Below are positions 33,686 to 43,375 of a stretch of 64,000 bases of DNA, piece by piece. A program made the position numbers and the translations under genes. A model generated the notes under the pieces. It was not told where the DNA came from. It made no database searches and was given only the letters and a program-made list of their open reading frames with translations. Position 1 is the stretch's first letter; each line of letters starts with the position of its first letter. This stretch comes from Terebella lapidaria (lineage: Eukaryota; Annelida; Polychaeta; Terebellida; Terebellidae): assembly GCA_949152475.1 (NCBI GenBank), contig OX424563.1, forward strand, positions 16,217,001 through 16,281,000, read 5' to 3'.

Positions 33686-36600
33686 TTATGGGTCGCACGT
33701 TGACCTCATTGAACCGGAAGTGTGTTAAAGTGACTGTGGTGAACCCCGCGGATACGGGCGTAACTCTGACTCGCTCAGATCCAATAGCCACAGCGAGCCC
33801 CGTTGACAGTATTGTGGGCGCTCTGCCGAAGTCAGGAGAGGAACCGGAAGTTCCCCACACGAACGTTAACCATTACGAAGACCTCCCGCCACACCTACGG
33901 GAGATGGTGGACCGTGCCGGACTAGCACCTGGACAGCAACGGTGCTGTGCCAATTTGGTATATCGGTACAGAGACACTTTCATGTGCCCCGACGGACAGC
34001 TCGGACGAACGCATGTAGTGCAACATCGGATCGACACGGGTACAAGCGCCCCAATTCGTCAGCGACAACGTCGCATACCCCAAGCGCAACAACACATCAT
34101 AGATGAGGAAGTTGACAAAATGTTGCGACTTGGATGTATCGAACCTTCGGAATCACCATGGAGTTCACAAGTGGTGTTGGTACGAAAGAAAAACGGACAG
34201 GTACGATTCTGTGTGGACTATCGTCTGCTCAATGACGTAACACGGAAAGATTCGTACCCTCTTCCGAACATTCAAGACATGCATGACGCACTCGCTGGAG
34301 CGAACTACTTCTCGGCCTTAGATCTCGCCTCGGGATACTGGCAGGTCGAGGTGGACACGACGGACCGACCCAAGACGGCCTTCGCCACCCGGAAAGGCCT
34401 ATACCAATTCAGGGTTATGCCGTTCGGACTGAGCAACGCGCCAGCGACTTTCGAACGTCTCATGGAGACCATCTTACGCGGATATCTGTGGACCAGATGT
34501 ATGTGCTATCTGGATGACGTGATAGCATACGGACGCACTTTTGATCAGGCGCTTGCCAATCTGGAAGCGGTCCTCGATCGGATACGAACTGCCGGGTTGC
34601 GCTTACAACCCAAAAAGTGCGAACTCTTTCAACGCGAAATCCTATATCTGGGATTTATCGTCAGTGGACAAGGAATCAGGGTGGACCCGAACAAGGTCAA
34701 GGCTATTAGGGAATGGCCGACTCCCTGTGAGATTACGGACGTACGAGCTTTCCTGGGGTTTGCTAATTACCACAGGAGGTTCATAAAAGACTATGCCGAA
34801 ATTGCTGAACCTCTGGTGGCACTCACCCGGGGTGAATGTCGCTTCACGTGGGGATCGCCCCAACGGAACGCCTTTAGGAGGCTCCAGAACGCACTTATCA
34901 AGGCCCCCAAGCTCGCCCATCCGTCACAAGATGCGGACGATTATTTCATTCTTGATACCGACGCCAGCGATTACGCCATCGGAGGCGCGCTTTCACAGCG
35001 TGTCAATGGAAAGGAAATCCCGATTGGCTTTGCAAGCAAGACGCTGTCCTGCACGCAACGGAATTATTGTACGACCTATAGAGAACTGTTGGCTGTCGTT
35101 GAAATGATTCAGCATTACCGACATTATTTGTGGGGACGCAGATTCCTGTTACGAACTGACCATAGCTCTCTGCGTTGGTTAAAGAACTACAACGATGCGG
35201 ACGGTATGTTGGCTCGCTGGTTAGCCAAACTGCAGCAATATGACTTTCGTATTGAACATCGTCCTGGAAAGCTCCACGGAAATGCTGACGGACTTTCCCG
35301 CTGCCATAGTTGCAAACATTCGGACTGCCCTGGACGCTTAGTCGTTCCACCCACGGACCCGGAAACAAGTTCTGGAGAACTTCCCGTCAGACGGATTACG
35401 GTGGTTCCTGTCGGACCCGAGAAAGACCTCCTGGACAGTGATACCATGACATCACCGGTCTTGTCTCGGATGATCTCAATACGCCAAGCTGCACGTGTGC
35501 GAGCATTGGATGTGAAACTGAACGGACAAGAATGGTTGTCGGACTATTCAACAGCGGACATTGTTGCCGCTCAGCAAGTCGACCCGAGTGTCAGAGTCGT
35601 ACGACAGTGGGTATTGAACGGAACGAAACCCACGTCAAAGGAAGTCGCCCGCTACGGTGAGGAAGTGAAAACTTTAGTTTCACGATGGACTTTGTTAGCG
35701 CTACAGGATGGAGTCCTCACACGAAATACCAAGCCGGACCCAGCTGGTCGGACTGTCGTACAAACTGTGTTACCAGCGGCATTACGAACGGTGGTTCTAC
35801 ACCAACTCCACGACCTCAAGGTCGTAGGCCACCTCGGAATACAACGGACTGTTGAGAGAGTAAAGCACCGGTTTTACTGGCCAGGTCTCGCCTTGGATGT
35901 TGCCCGCTGGTGCGCCCGCTGCCCGCAGTGTGTGTCACGGAAAGGAAAACCAGCGCCCAAGAAATCGCCTCTAACGCAACTACCAACTGGGGCGCCATTT
36001 GATCGTATTGCCATGGATATCTTAGATACCCATAAAGTTACCGGACGAGGTCACAGGTACATTCTTGTCATATCGGACTATTTTTCAAAGTACACGGACG
36101 CATTCCCGCTCCGCCGCCATACGGCCAAAAATGTCGCCGATGTTCTGGTGAATCGTTGGATCGTGTACCACGGGGTACCGAAAGCCATACACAGCGACCA
36201 AGGAACGGAATTTGAGTCGTCGTTATTTCGGAGCGTTGTACGCCTTCTGGGCGCCAAGAAAACTCGGACCACGCCCTACCGCCCACAAAGTGACGGTCAA
36301 GTCGAACGATTCAATCGGACTTTGTTGAATATGTTGAGTGCATTCGTCAGTGATCGTGGGAATGACTGGGATCTGCACTTACCATATGTACTCATGGCGT
36401 ACCGCACCTCGGTGCATTCCTCAACCGGGTGTACACCACACCTGATGGTATATGGACATGAATGCAATTTGCCTGTTGACTTGATGTTTCCTGCGTATGA
36501 CCCAGAACCGCTACCTCCATGCGGACCTGAATACGTCGAGTATCTCCGAACTGCCATCAGAGCTGCCCATGGGTTTGCGCAAGACCATCTGCAAAAAGCT

Positions 36601-37248
36601 GCAACCCGCCAGAAAATGGGGTATGACGCACATGCAAAATCTCGTCCTCAGTTCCAGCCGGGAGAATTGGTACGGTACTACTACCTGCCCCTCACTCAGA
36701 ACAACAAATTCGCCCGACCCTGGACCGGACCCTGGAGAGTCCTGGAACGCGTTACTGAGGTAGACTATCGAATTGCTCTAGTCTCCAATCCACGAAATAC
36801 TAGAGTCGTCCATCTGGACGTCATTAAACCGTACGAAGGCGACGCACAGTTGCTGAACTTTCAACCTCAAGTCGGATCGCCACCTGAGTCGTCAAGTAGC
36901 ACAGACTCCAAGACCGAACCATCGAACGATCCCCTGGAGCTCCTCAAGGAATTCCTCTATCCTTGGGACGTCATCGTACAAGACAAGTCGTCAGATACAG
37001 ATCGGACTACCGAAACTGATACTTCGTCATCACCCGCCAGTCGGAGAAGTCCCGCAATCGGACCGCGACGCCGTCGCCAGAAGCGAAAATCGCGCAAGTC
37101 CAACTCTAGCGCTTCACAGCGAGCGCCAAAACCCCGCGGACCCAAACCCGCGATTGCTACGGACTCAACAACAAGCGAGGCTACGCCCCAGCCTGCTCCG
37201 TACAATCGACCCAAACGCATGATTCGCCGCCCAGCCCGGTTCAGATAA
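33682..37248 (+). CDS. Pol polyprotein: RT, RNase H, integrase, retrotransposon 2
   Basis: Uninterrupted frame of 1188 codons (first ATG 33688), in -1 frame to protease and overlapping its stop. RT: VDYRLLN, DLASGYWQVE and catalytic CYLDDV (near residue 275). RNase H: ILDTDASDYAIGG (about 420), TTYRELLAVV and RTDHSSLRWL. Integrase zinc module: H-X3-H (VVGHLGIQR) and CARCPQC (about 715-750). Catalytic acidic triad: AMDILDT (about 777), HSDQGTEFE (about 836), DGQVERFNR (about 870). GPY/F-type module: WTGPWRVL (about 1013). The Ser/Arg/Lys/Pro-rich tail has no chromodomain. Copies RNA to DNA and inserts it; all catalytic residues appear present. Confidence 0.95.
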   Translation: MIMGRTLTSLNRKCVKVTVVNPADTGVTLTRSDPIATASPVDSIVGALPKSGEEPEVPHTNVNHYEDLPPHLREMVDRAGLAPGQQRCCANLVYRYRDTFMCPDGQLGRTHVVQHRIDTGTSAPIRQRQRRIPQAQQHIIDEEVDKMLRLGCIEPSESPWSSQVVLVRKKNGQVRFCVDYRLLNDVTRKDSYPLPNIQDMHDALAGANYFSALDLASGYWQVEVDTTDRPKTAFATRKGLYQFRVMPFGLSNAPATFERLMETILRGYLWTRCMCYLDDVIAYGRTFDQALANLEAVLDRIRTAGLRLQPKKCELFQREILYLGFIVSGQGIRVDPNKVKAIREWPTPCEITDVRAFLGFANYHRRFIKDYAEIAEPLVALTRGECRFTWGSPQRNAFRRLQNALIKAPKLAHPSQDADDYFILDTDASDYAIGGALSQRVNGKEIPIGFASKTLSCTQRNYCTTYRELLAVVEMIQHYRHYLWGRRFLLRTDHSSLRWLKNYNDADGMLARWLAKLQQYDFRIEHRPGKLHGNADGLSRCHSCKHSDCPGRLVVPPTDPETSSGELPVRRITVVPVGPEKDLLDSDTMTSPVLSRMISIRQAARVRALDVKLNGQEWLSDYSTADIVAAQQVDPSVRVVRQWVLNGTKPTSKEVARYGEEVKTLVSRWTLLALQDGVLTRNTKPDPAGRTVVQTVLPAALRTVVLHQLHDLKVVGHLGIQRTVERVKHRFYWPGLALDVARWCARCPQCVSRKGKPAPKKSPLTQLPTGAPFDRIAMDILDTHKVTGRGHRYILVISDYFSKYTDAFPLRRHTAKNVADVLVNRWIVYHGVPKAIHSDQGTEFESSLFRSVVRLLGAKKTRTTPYRPQSDGQVERFNRTLLNMLSAFVSDRGNDWDLHLPYVLMAYRTSVHSSTGCTPHLMVYGHECNLPVDLMFPAYDPEPLPPCGPEYVEYLRTAIRAAHGFAQDHLQKAATRQKMGYDAHAKSRPQFQPGELVRYYYLPLTQNNKFARPWTGPWRVLERVTEVDYRIALVSNPRNTRVVHLDVIKPYEGDAQLLNFQPQVGSPPESSSSTDSKTEPSNDPLELLKEFLYPWDVIVQDKSSDTDRTTETDTSSSPASRRSPAIGPRRRRQKRKSRKSNSSASQRAPKPRGPKPAIATDSTTSEATPQPAPYNRPKRMIRRPARFR

Positions 37249-38691
37249 CCACGGCTGTGCCAAAGGACTGATCTCTATGATGATGAATAAATGCCTGTCT
37301 ATTGGACTATGATGTCATATCACCCCAAAATATATTTATAATATAATAATATTATGTACATATTCATTTCAATAACCATTTTTATGTACTGATGTCAGTG
37401 AGGCAATTTTCATATATAATCTTGATATGACGTTATAATATTGATGCCGGTTACGATGCTATAATGTGGTATATGTGTGTTATGCATTGCATATAACTTC
37501 GTACTTCTCCATACCATCTCGCGCCTGTTGCGCACTACCTAAATATTGCATGACTAACAATTCCACCCATGTGTCAGCCGTCAGTCATGTCCTGCCGTGA
37601 GTAAGATCACTTTGTCGCGGACGAGGTGAGAGGATAGCCGTCTTCCGAGCAAGCGTCTGATAAGAGCCTCTGCTCCCCCTACACACAATTCAGGGGAATG
37701 CCCTCAGGAGCAGAATTCAGCTATGAACAAACCTCTGCATTCCAACGCGCGATCTGTCATCACATTCATTGAAAATTATGCAACGAGCCACGGCAGGGCC
37801 GCCCAGATCACCCCATCACCCCTCATGATAATATCAGCGGTTCCATTATCTACGGCACTAGATGAAAATGAACGGACTGAGCAAACTTCTGTGAGCTTGG
37901 TATTTATACCTCAGCATATGTACGGACAGTGATCATCTGTTATAAACCAGTTGGTCAAAAGTTTATTGTGTGCTAATTGTGCAGATAAGGAACGGACTAA
38001 TTGTAAGAGTTCACACGGAAAAGCATGAAGCACAAATAAACACTGAAGCCGCCCGTGGCACCCCCATAAACATTCCCAGTTAACTTCAATAGAGAGTGGA
38101 AGCACGCAAAAGGTGCAGTAATTTTGACTGTATGCTAGACGGACAGTGAAATGATTGGATTGCGTTATCCAGAAGTTTGTGTCGGACTATGGGAAAATAG
38201 AGCAGCTGTGTGCTAACCTACTGCCCCGCCTGACTGGTGTGATGAACCAGAGCTTTGATGTACACGCGTTGCCTAGGTGATGGACCGCCCCCTCTTCGCA
38301 CGACTGAGAGCCGAGATGGATCAAGCGAACGTAAAGACGTATAAGACAATAAGACAGAGCGCAACCCCCGATTGTGGAAAACCGCAAAAGACACTTTGTG
38401 TGTGTACGGATGCCAGATAAGCAGGAAAGTTTTAGAAGTGGGTCATTCTGGCTGCGGACACTGGAGAGTTAACATCTATCGGAAAAGTGTTGATACTACA
38501 GTGATCTTGAGAGACAATTAGACATTACTTTGAATATATATATACTTCGTACGGCAATAGCACGCAATAGCACAGACTATTGAATAACATTTTACGAACT
38601 TTGTGTGTAAATAATCCTGGTACGCACCTTGTATTAGGATAAAGGTCGGACTAGTGAGTGTGGGCTCACGCCAGTGAGCGAAGTGCGAACC
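37249..38691 (+). other. Untranslated internal region between pol and 3' ORF, retrotransposon 2
   Basis: About 1.4 kb with only short frames. The words CGGACT and GGACTA recur, as they do in the LTR. It may contain packaging or splice signals for a subgenomic RNA that expresses the 3' ORF; none can be proven by eye. Confidence 0.5.
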
Positions 38692-39243
38692 ATGTCATCT
38701 TCCGACAAGGAGAGAGACAAGCCACCGGACAAGAAGACGGCATCTGATGCCGATAATAACGAACTGCCACTTGCCGTGAGAATAGTGGAGGCTGGGGATG
38801 AGCCGGAACATCCCATCGTACTTGACGAACTAGCGACAGCCGCCAGAGCATCGGGAACAAATTCCCCTACTTCGGACTTAATCACGGTGTCGGATTCGGA
38901 GCCAGTTTCCGGACCTGAAACGGACTTACGTAAGAAACCTGCACGACCTCTCGCATTGTTGCCGCCCGCGCCATGGCAATCGGTTTCGGCATGGGGTCGC
39001 TACATGAGCGACAGACCCCCACGGCCCCGCACCTTCTCCTGGAGGAGAACCGACGACTCCGGGAGGAGCTCCGCACCGCGGAACAGGAAAATACGGACTT
39101 ACGGGAGGAAAATCAGGAGCTTCGAGCCCGCCTTTCCGCTACCCCGTCGTCACCACCGGAGACTTCCGGGATTCCAGATGAATTGTGGACGACCATCGTG
39201 TCGGTGTTACCGCACCTACCGGCCGACGACCAGAGGCGGCTGA
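38692..39243 (+). CDS. 3' accessory ORF, first frame, retrotransposon 2
   Basis: From ATG 38692, about 183 codons. The first half is acidic and polar (DKERDKPPDKK; ELPLAVRIVEAGDEPEHP), Ser/Pro/Asp-rich, with no membrane segment or signal peptide, so not an envelope protein. After about 38940 the composition becomes Arg/Pro-rich, while the -1 frame becomes a clean coiled coil, suggesting the real product shifts frame there. Not recognised. Confidence 0.5.
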   Translation: MSSSDKERDKPPDKKTASDADNNELPLAVRIVEAGDEPEHPIVLDELATAARASGTNSPTSDLITVSDSEPVSGPETDLRKKPARPLALLPPAPWQSVSAWGRYMSDRPPRPRTFSWRRTDDSGRSSAPRNRKIRTYGRKIRSFEPAFPLPRRHHRRLPGFQMNCGRPSCRCYRTYRPTTRGG

Positions 39244-39314
39244 TGCAACAGGCATCGCCAGCCGCCCGGCCTCCAGCGTCACGGAGACGCGACCGTCCCT
39301 ATGGACTAGGGTGA
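38934..39314 (+). CDS. 3' accessory ORF, coiled-coil frame, retrotransposon 2
   Basis: Open from 38934 (first ATG 38973) to TGA 39312. Contains LLLEENRRLREELRTAEQEN then TDLREENQELRARL, a leucine heptad over about 35 residues, followed by a compact segment (IPDELWTTIVSVLPHLPADD). It looks like an oligomerisation module fused to the acidic region in the other frame. No homologue recognised; proteins with coiled coils occur in accessory ORFs of some retroelements, but function here is unknown. Confidence 0.55.
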   Translation, partial: ETCTTSRIVAARAMAIGFGMGSLHERQTPTAPHLLLEENRRLREELRTAEQENTDLREENQELRARLSATPSSPPETSGIPDELWTTIVSVLPHLPADDQRRLMQQASPAARPPASRRRDRPYGLG

Positions 39315-39798
39315 TAGTAATTCGTACCCCAGGGCACAGCACCAGGATAGCTGTGTCCTGTACATATCGTACTAATCATACCATATGATATATATATGTG
39401 TGTAATTCGAACCAATTAATCCTGGTCATTTTCAGGTATTTCGGACTTTAAAATGTTTCCGTTCCGCTAGGGAACGTAGAGGAGTATTTTTATCATTCCA
39501 ATAATATATATGTATATATTTGTGATTCTTTTAACTGTGATTTATGTGTTGATTTATGTGTTTCATCGTCACCTGTCGTTGTTTTAAATGTATTTGTCAA
39601 ATGTGTTCATATCATCTTACTGACTGTTGACTGACCGACTAATGACTTTATTTTGACAGTTAGAACTTTTATTGTATCCATTGCTTTATCATTGTCTCGC
39701 GCGGTGAATGTGTTTCCCTTTAGGACTTTTAGCTTATCATGTTTAGATTTTTGGACAGTTAGGTTTCGGGGAGGGTAAATTCCCAGGGGGTAATTTGA

Positions 39799-39809
39799 CG
39801 AAGGGGTGT
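39799..39809 (+). other. 3' polypurine tract, retrotransposon 2
   Basis: CGAAGGGGTGT ends two bases before the 3' LTR, where the plus-strand primer of LTR retroelements is made. Confidence 0.7.
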
Positions 39810-39811
39810 TT

Positions 39812-40433
39812 TGTAGAATATTTACGACTGTTATGGCCCGAAACCCGTCCCTGACACATTCTCCCCACTCGACATACACGGCACAGATTCATCACATGAC
39901 TTCATACTTACTTACCTTACGTCACCGGGCATGCACCGTCCTCGCACCACATCTACATGTAAACAACACTGCTCACGTTAACACTTCCTACAATCCCACC
40001 AATCACCACATTCCCAGACACATGACTCCGCCCACACAGACATGACATCACTTTCCCGCCATTTCACATGAACACCTGCCACATTACGCGGGAAAACCCA
40101 CACACATCATAGACTTGGCCCCGCGCTTTCCCATGGATATTGTAGTTGGGTAGGATCTGTTGAAGAGAAAAGTTGTATTGAGAGGTACTACGCCAAATAT
40201 TGTGATTAGAGGATATCAAATTTATATTGGACTAATAATACTTCGGACTATTGTGGGGATTACGATTGTGTGAGTGACCGTGATCGTACATCGGACTAAA
40301 TCATCCAAATAAACATCGGATATTGTTGAAACTGACGTCGGACTTCCTGTTGGTGTGTTCACGCACAACATACATCGTACTATTCGATCAGTGGGCGTAA
40401 TAGCCGCCCGAAGAACTCCGCTATTCCGTCACA
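39812..40433 (+). repeat. 3' LTR of retrotransposon 2
   Basis: 622 bp, same ends as the 5' LTR and one visible difference (A at about 39947). AATAAA at 40308-40313. Followed directly by CCTG, the target duplication. Confidence 0.97.
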
Positions 40434-40437
40434 CCTG

Positions 40438-43092
40438 AAAATTAATTACTCGATGATATATTTTCACGTACATTCGAATAAACTCAGTCAATTTGTTTAT
40501 TTACCGGAACGCCCATTTGTCATCACTGGTTGGGACTTGATCCATGGCTCGATCAGGCTGAGTCAAGGGTGCCTCCGCACATATATTTGCTAGTTGCTTC
40601 AACACTGATGTAATCGGTGTGGACGAGTCTAGCGTAGTATCACCTGGTGACTGTCGCGCTGGCGAAGTCTTAGTAGTGATCTTAGGCATAGTGATGGTTT
40701 CCTCAGTGGCCTTCCTTTTTGACGCACGGGTTTAATGTTCACAGATACTGCTTTCCAACTTCCAGTTCTAATTCGCTTCTTCGGCATGACCACATGCCTT
40801 GCCTTCGAGTCACTCACGTACAGATACAGTACCACACAAGTCAAGTGTCAACTTTGAAGTCACATGTATCGCGTTTATGTTCACCATACTCACTCAGTTT
40901 GATCGTAGTCCTCTCGACTGTATCCTAAAACACGTTTTTGCTAAATTTTGTTGGATTTACATCGGTATATCCTCATTTATTTCATAACATTTATCACAGA
41001 GATTTTCAAATTATTTACTTGCAAGGACTAAACTCCGACACTTCATCCTCTAAGTCAAAGTCACTAACCTTGCTCACAGCGAAGCTGTAATGGGGTGCAT
41101 GCGCCATCATACACAATGCAAAAGACAGTTAATGAATAAAATTGATGTTAAATTGGTCAATAAAAAATTTAGCAACCTTAATGATAAAAATAACGCCAAG
41201 GATATACTAGGAATAATATTCACCATGTGCGTGTTTCGCTCAGGGGCTGGAGCATGCTTTTCGATGCCAGCAGAAGATGGCGATGGCCATAAAATTTGAT
41301 GGCCATCCAGCAAATGGGTCCATTGTTCATTTTGTACATAGCTGTATATATTTCCTGGTTTCTTGTATCCAGCCGAGGAGGAGGATTCACTACGGCGACA
41401 GAGTGTGTGGTTATCATGGTAACATTTCAGCATGGCATCCATAGCAAAAGTGAATTGACAAACCACTTTGTTCACATCCCATAATATCGTAGCACATTGT
41501 AGCTTCACATCCTCTTTAAACCAAGATACAACTTTCCTATTTCACTTTTGTGGTTTTGGTGAACATATTCACACCAAGGGTCCTTAGTTACACTCCAGAC
41601 GACCCTATTGAGCGTATTTTTCTTTATCAGTCAAGGCTTCATCTGAGATGGAGACTATGAATTGGATCGTGTGAGGCCTTCAGGACTCATTACTCGAGTT
41701 GCTACTAGTGCACAGTTCTTGTGTAGGCTCTGCTGGAGTTGATGGCGGCTGTGGCGGAACAGTTCCCATGTTGATGGGGACAGTCCAACGATTTTACCAC
41801 TGTTGAGAAGTTTCTGTGCTGTTGAACATTAATCCTTCCTGGTAGTCACAACTTGGTAGTCACGTGATTCTACTATGTCAGGTCTTTTTTATTCAATCCT
41901 GAGAGTATAATTGGGGCACTAGGCTCTCTCCAGTATAATCCTGCCTTCTTCTAATCACCAGTTGTCACATCCTGGACTCGGCTTTGCATATTCCTGTTAA
42001 CTGTTATCGAACTCGCAAACCAGGCTGGAAAGCAAACACCTTTAGCTATAAATACGATTTCAATATACTGCATTGTCGATCCTCATGTAGGGGGCTCGAT
42101 TTCACGAAATAAACCAAATCCAAGATTTTCAGTTGCTTTAACTGCTTCAAAGTGTCTTATAATGTTACTCATTGAGTGATGGCTGGAAAACGTGCTGCTA
42201 TAACAACGCCAGGGATATTTTGTTGGCGTAAGCAATACACGATAGCGATCGATGGACATACTTGCTGCTCAGTTCGAAAGCAAAGTACCTGTCAGTATTT
42301 TCCTGGATGTGCATCGAGCAGAGAAGCATGGTCCATTCAATAAAGCGCTTGTGTGTGGTCTCCTTTTTAGAAGTGAACTTCAATACAGGCTATAGTCCTC
42401 AGATTTTCTGCAACGTTTTTTCCCAACCGATCATATGGGGCAAAGTAGGACTGGTGATTCTCTGGTGGACATTTTTTGTTTTCTGTACGCGTTGATAATT
42501 AGTATTACCACCAACCAAAGACTAATGGTAAAATAACCACTCTAATGATATGGTGCTGACACAGATGGTCAGATTTCTTTCAGCAGGCGTACTTCAAATA
42601 AATGCATGTAATAACTCTATGAGACTGAAATATGCCACGGGAGATGATCATAGTAAAGGCAATAATAACTATAATAACTAGACGTCAAGGCCCAAAGATG
42701 CCTTGGAGGCATTTCGGTGTAAAGACTAATTTGTAATATTTATAACATGTTTACCATGGGCTCTACAATGCTCTACGACACACTGTTCCCAAGATATCGC
42801 CGAAAACGAAAAATGCCGACTTGGCGAAAATTTTCAGGTCAAGGTCAAAGTTCATCCATAATACCCCTTAGACATGTTTGTCTAGTGCCACGAGTCCAAA
42901 AATAATGTCCACTTCGCTCTACGACGCACCGTTTCCGAAATATCGACGAAAACGAAAAATGCCGATATCGACGAAAACGAAAAATGCCAACTACGTGTTG
43001 GTTTCTTCCAATGAAAATGATCAACAAACCCGGTTTATTTTCTATGTCATCTCCGTTGTGATCTGAGACACGAGAGGCAAAGTCGAGTGTCT
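40438..43092. other. Intergenic stretch, no supported gene
   Basis: No frame with recognisable domains. A small direct repeat of CGACGAAAACGAAAAATGCC occurs at about 42940-42990. Confidence 0.45.
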
Positions 43093-43375
43093 CAGATCCC
43101 AACGGAGATCCCCCGGGATTTTTGTTAGTCACATACATCGAACCAAACACAGTTTTATCCCGATTATAACATAGCATCCTAACGTGTTGGTTTCTTCCAA
43201 TCTTCAATGAAAATGATCAACAAACCCTGTTTATATTCCATGTCAACAACTTTCCGTTGTTGTTGCAGTCTGCTTGGCTGAGTAGCGCCACGGTTCATTT
43301 GCTTATCGATCGATCAAATACGCGCATGTGATTGGTCAGTTTTATTCACGTTTTCCACCTCGATCTCTGTACTCG
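43093..43375 (+). repeat. Dispersed repeat copy 1 (inverted partner at 54138-54412)
   Basis: From CAACGGAGATCCC through ACACAGTTTTATCCCGAT, TTGGTTTCTTCCAAT, GTTGTTGCAGTCTGCTTGGC and TCGATCGATCAAATACGCG to CCACCTCGATCTCTG. The reverse complement is at 54138-54412. A partial second copy of its middle lies just before it (about 42990-43075). Confidence 0.85.

Larger units (their letters stand above)
29593..40433 (+). mobile_element. Ty3/gypsy LTR retrotransposon 2, full length and young (10.8 kb)
   Basis: Two 622-bp LTRs (29593-30214; 39812-40433), both TG...CA, differing at one base as read by eye. Flanking CCTG at 29589-29592 and 40434-40437 is a 4-bp target duplication. The order is PBS, gag, zinc knuckle, protease, RT, RNase H, integrase, a 1.4-kb gap, a 3' accessory ORF and a polypurine tract. 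No env with membrane segments is seen. The large gag and pol frames are open. Near-identical LTRs mean recent insertion, so this copy or a close relative may still move. Confidence 0.97.

Noticed and set aside
38692..39314. Envelope gene in retrotransposon 2
   Set aside because: No signal peptide, membrane helix, cysteine pattern or furin-like site; a coiled coil alone is not enough.
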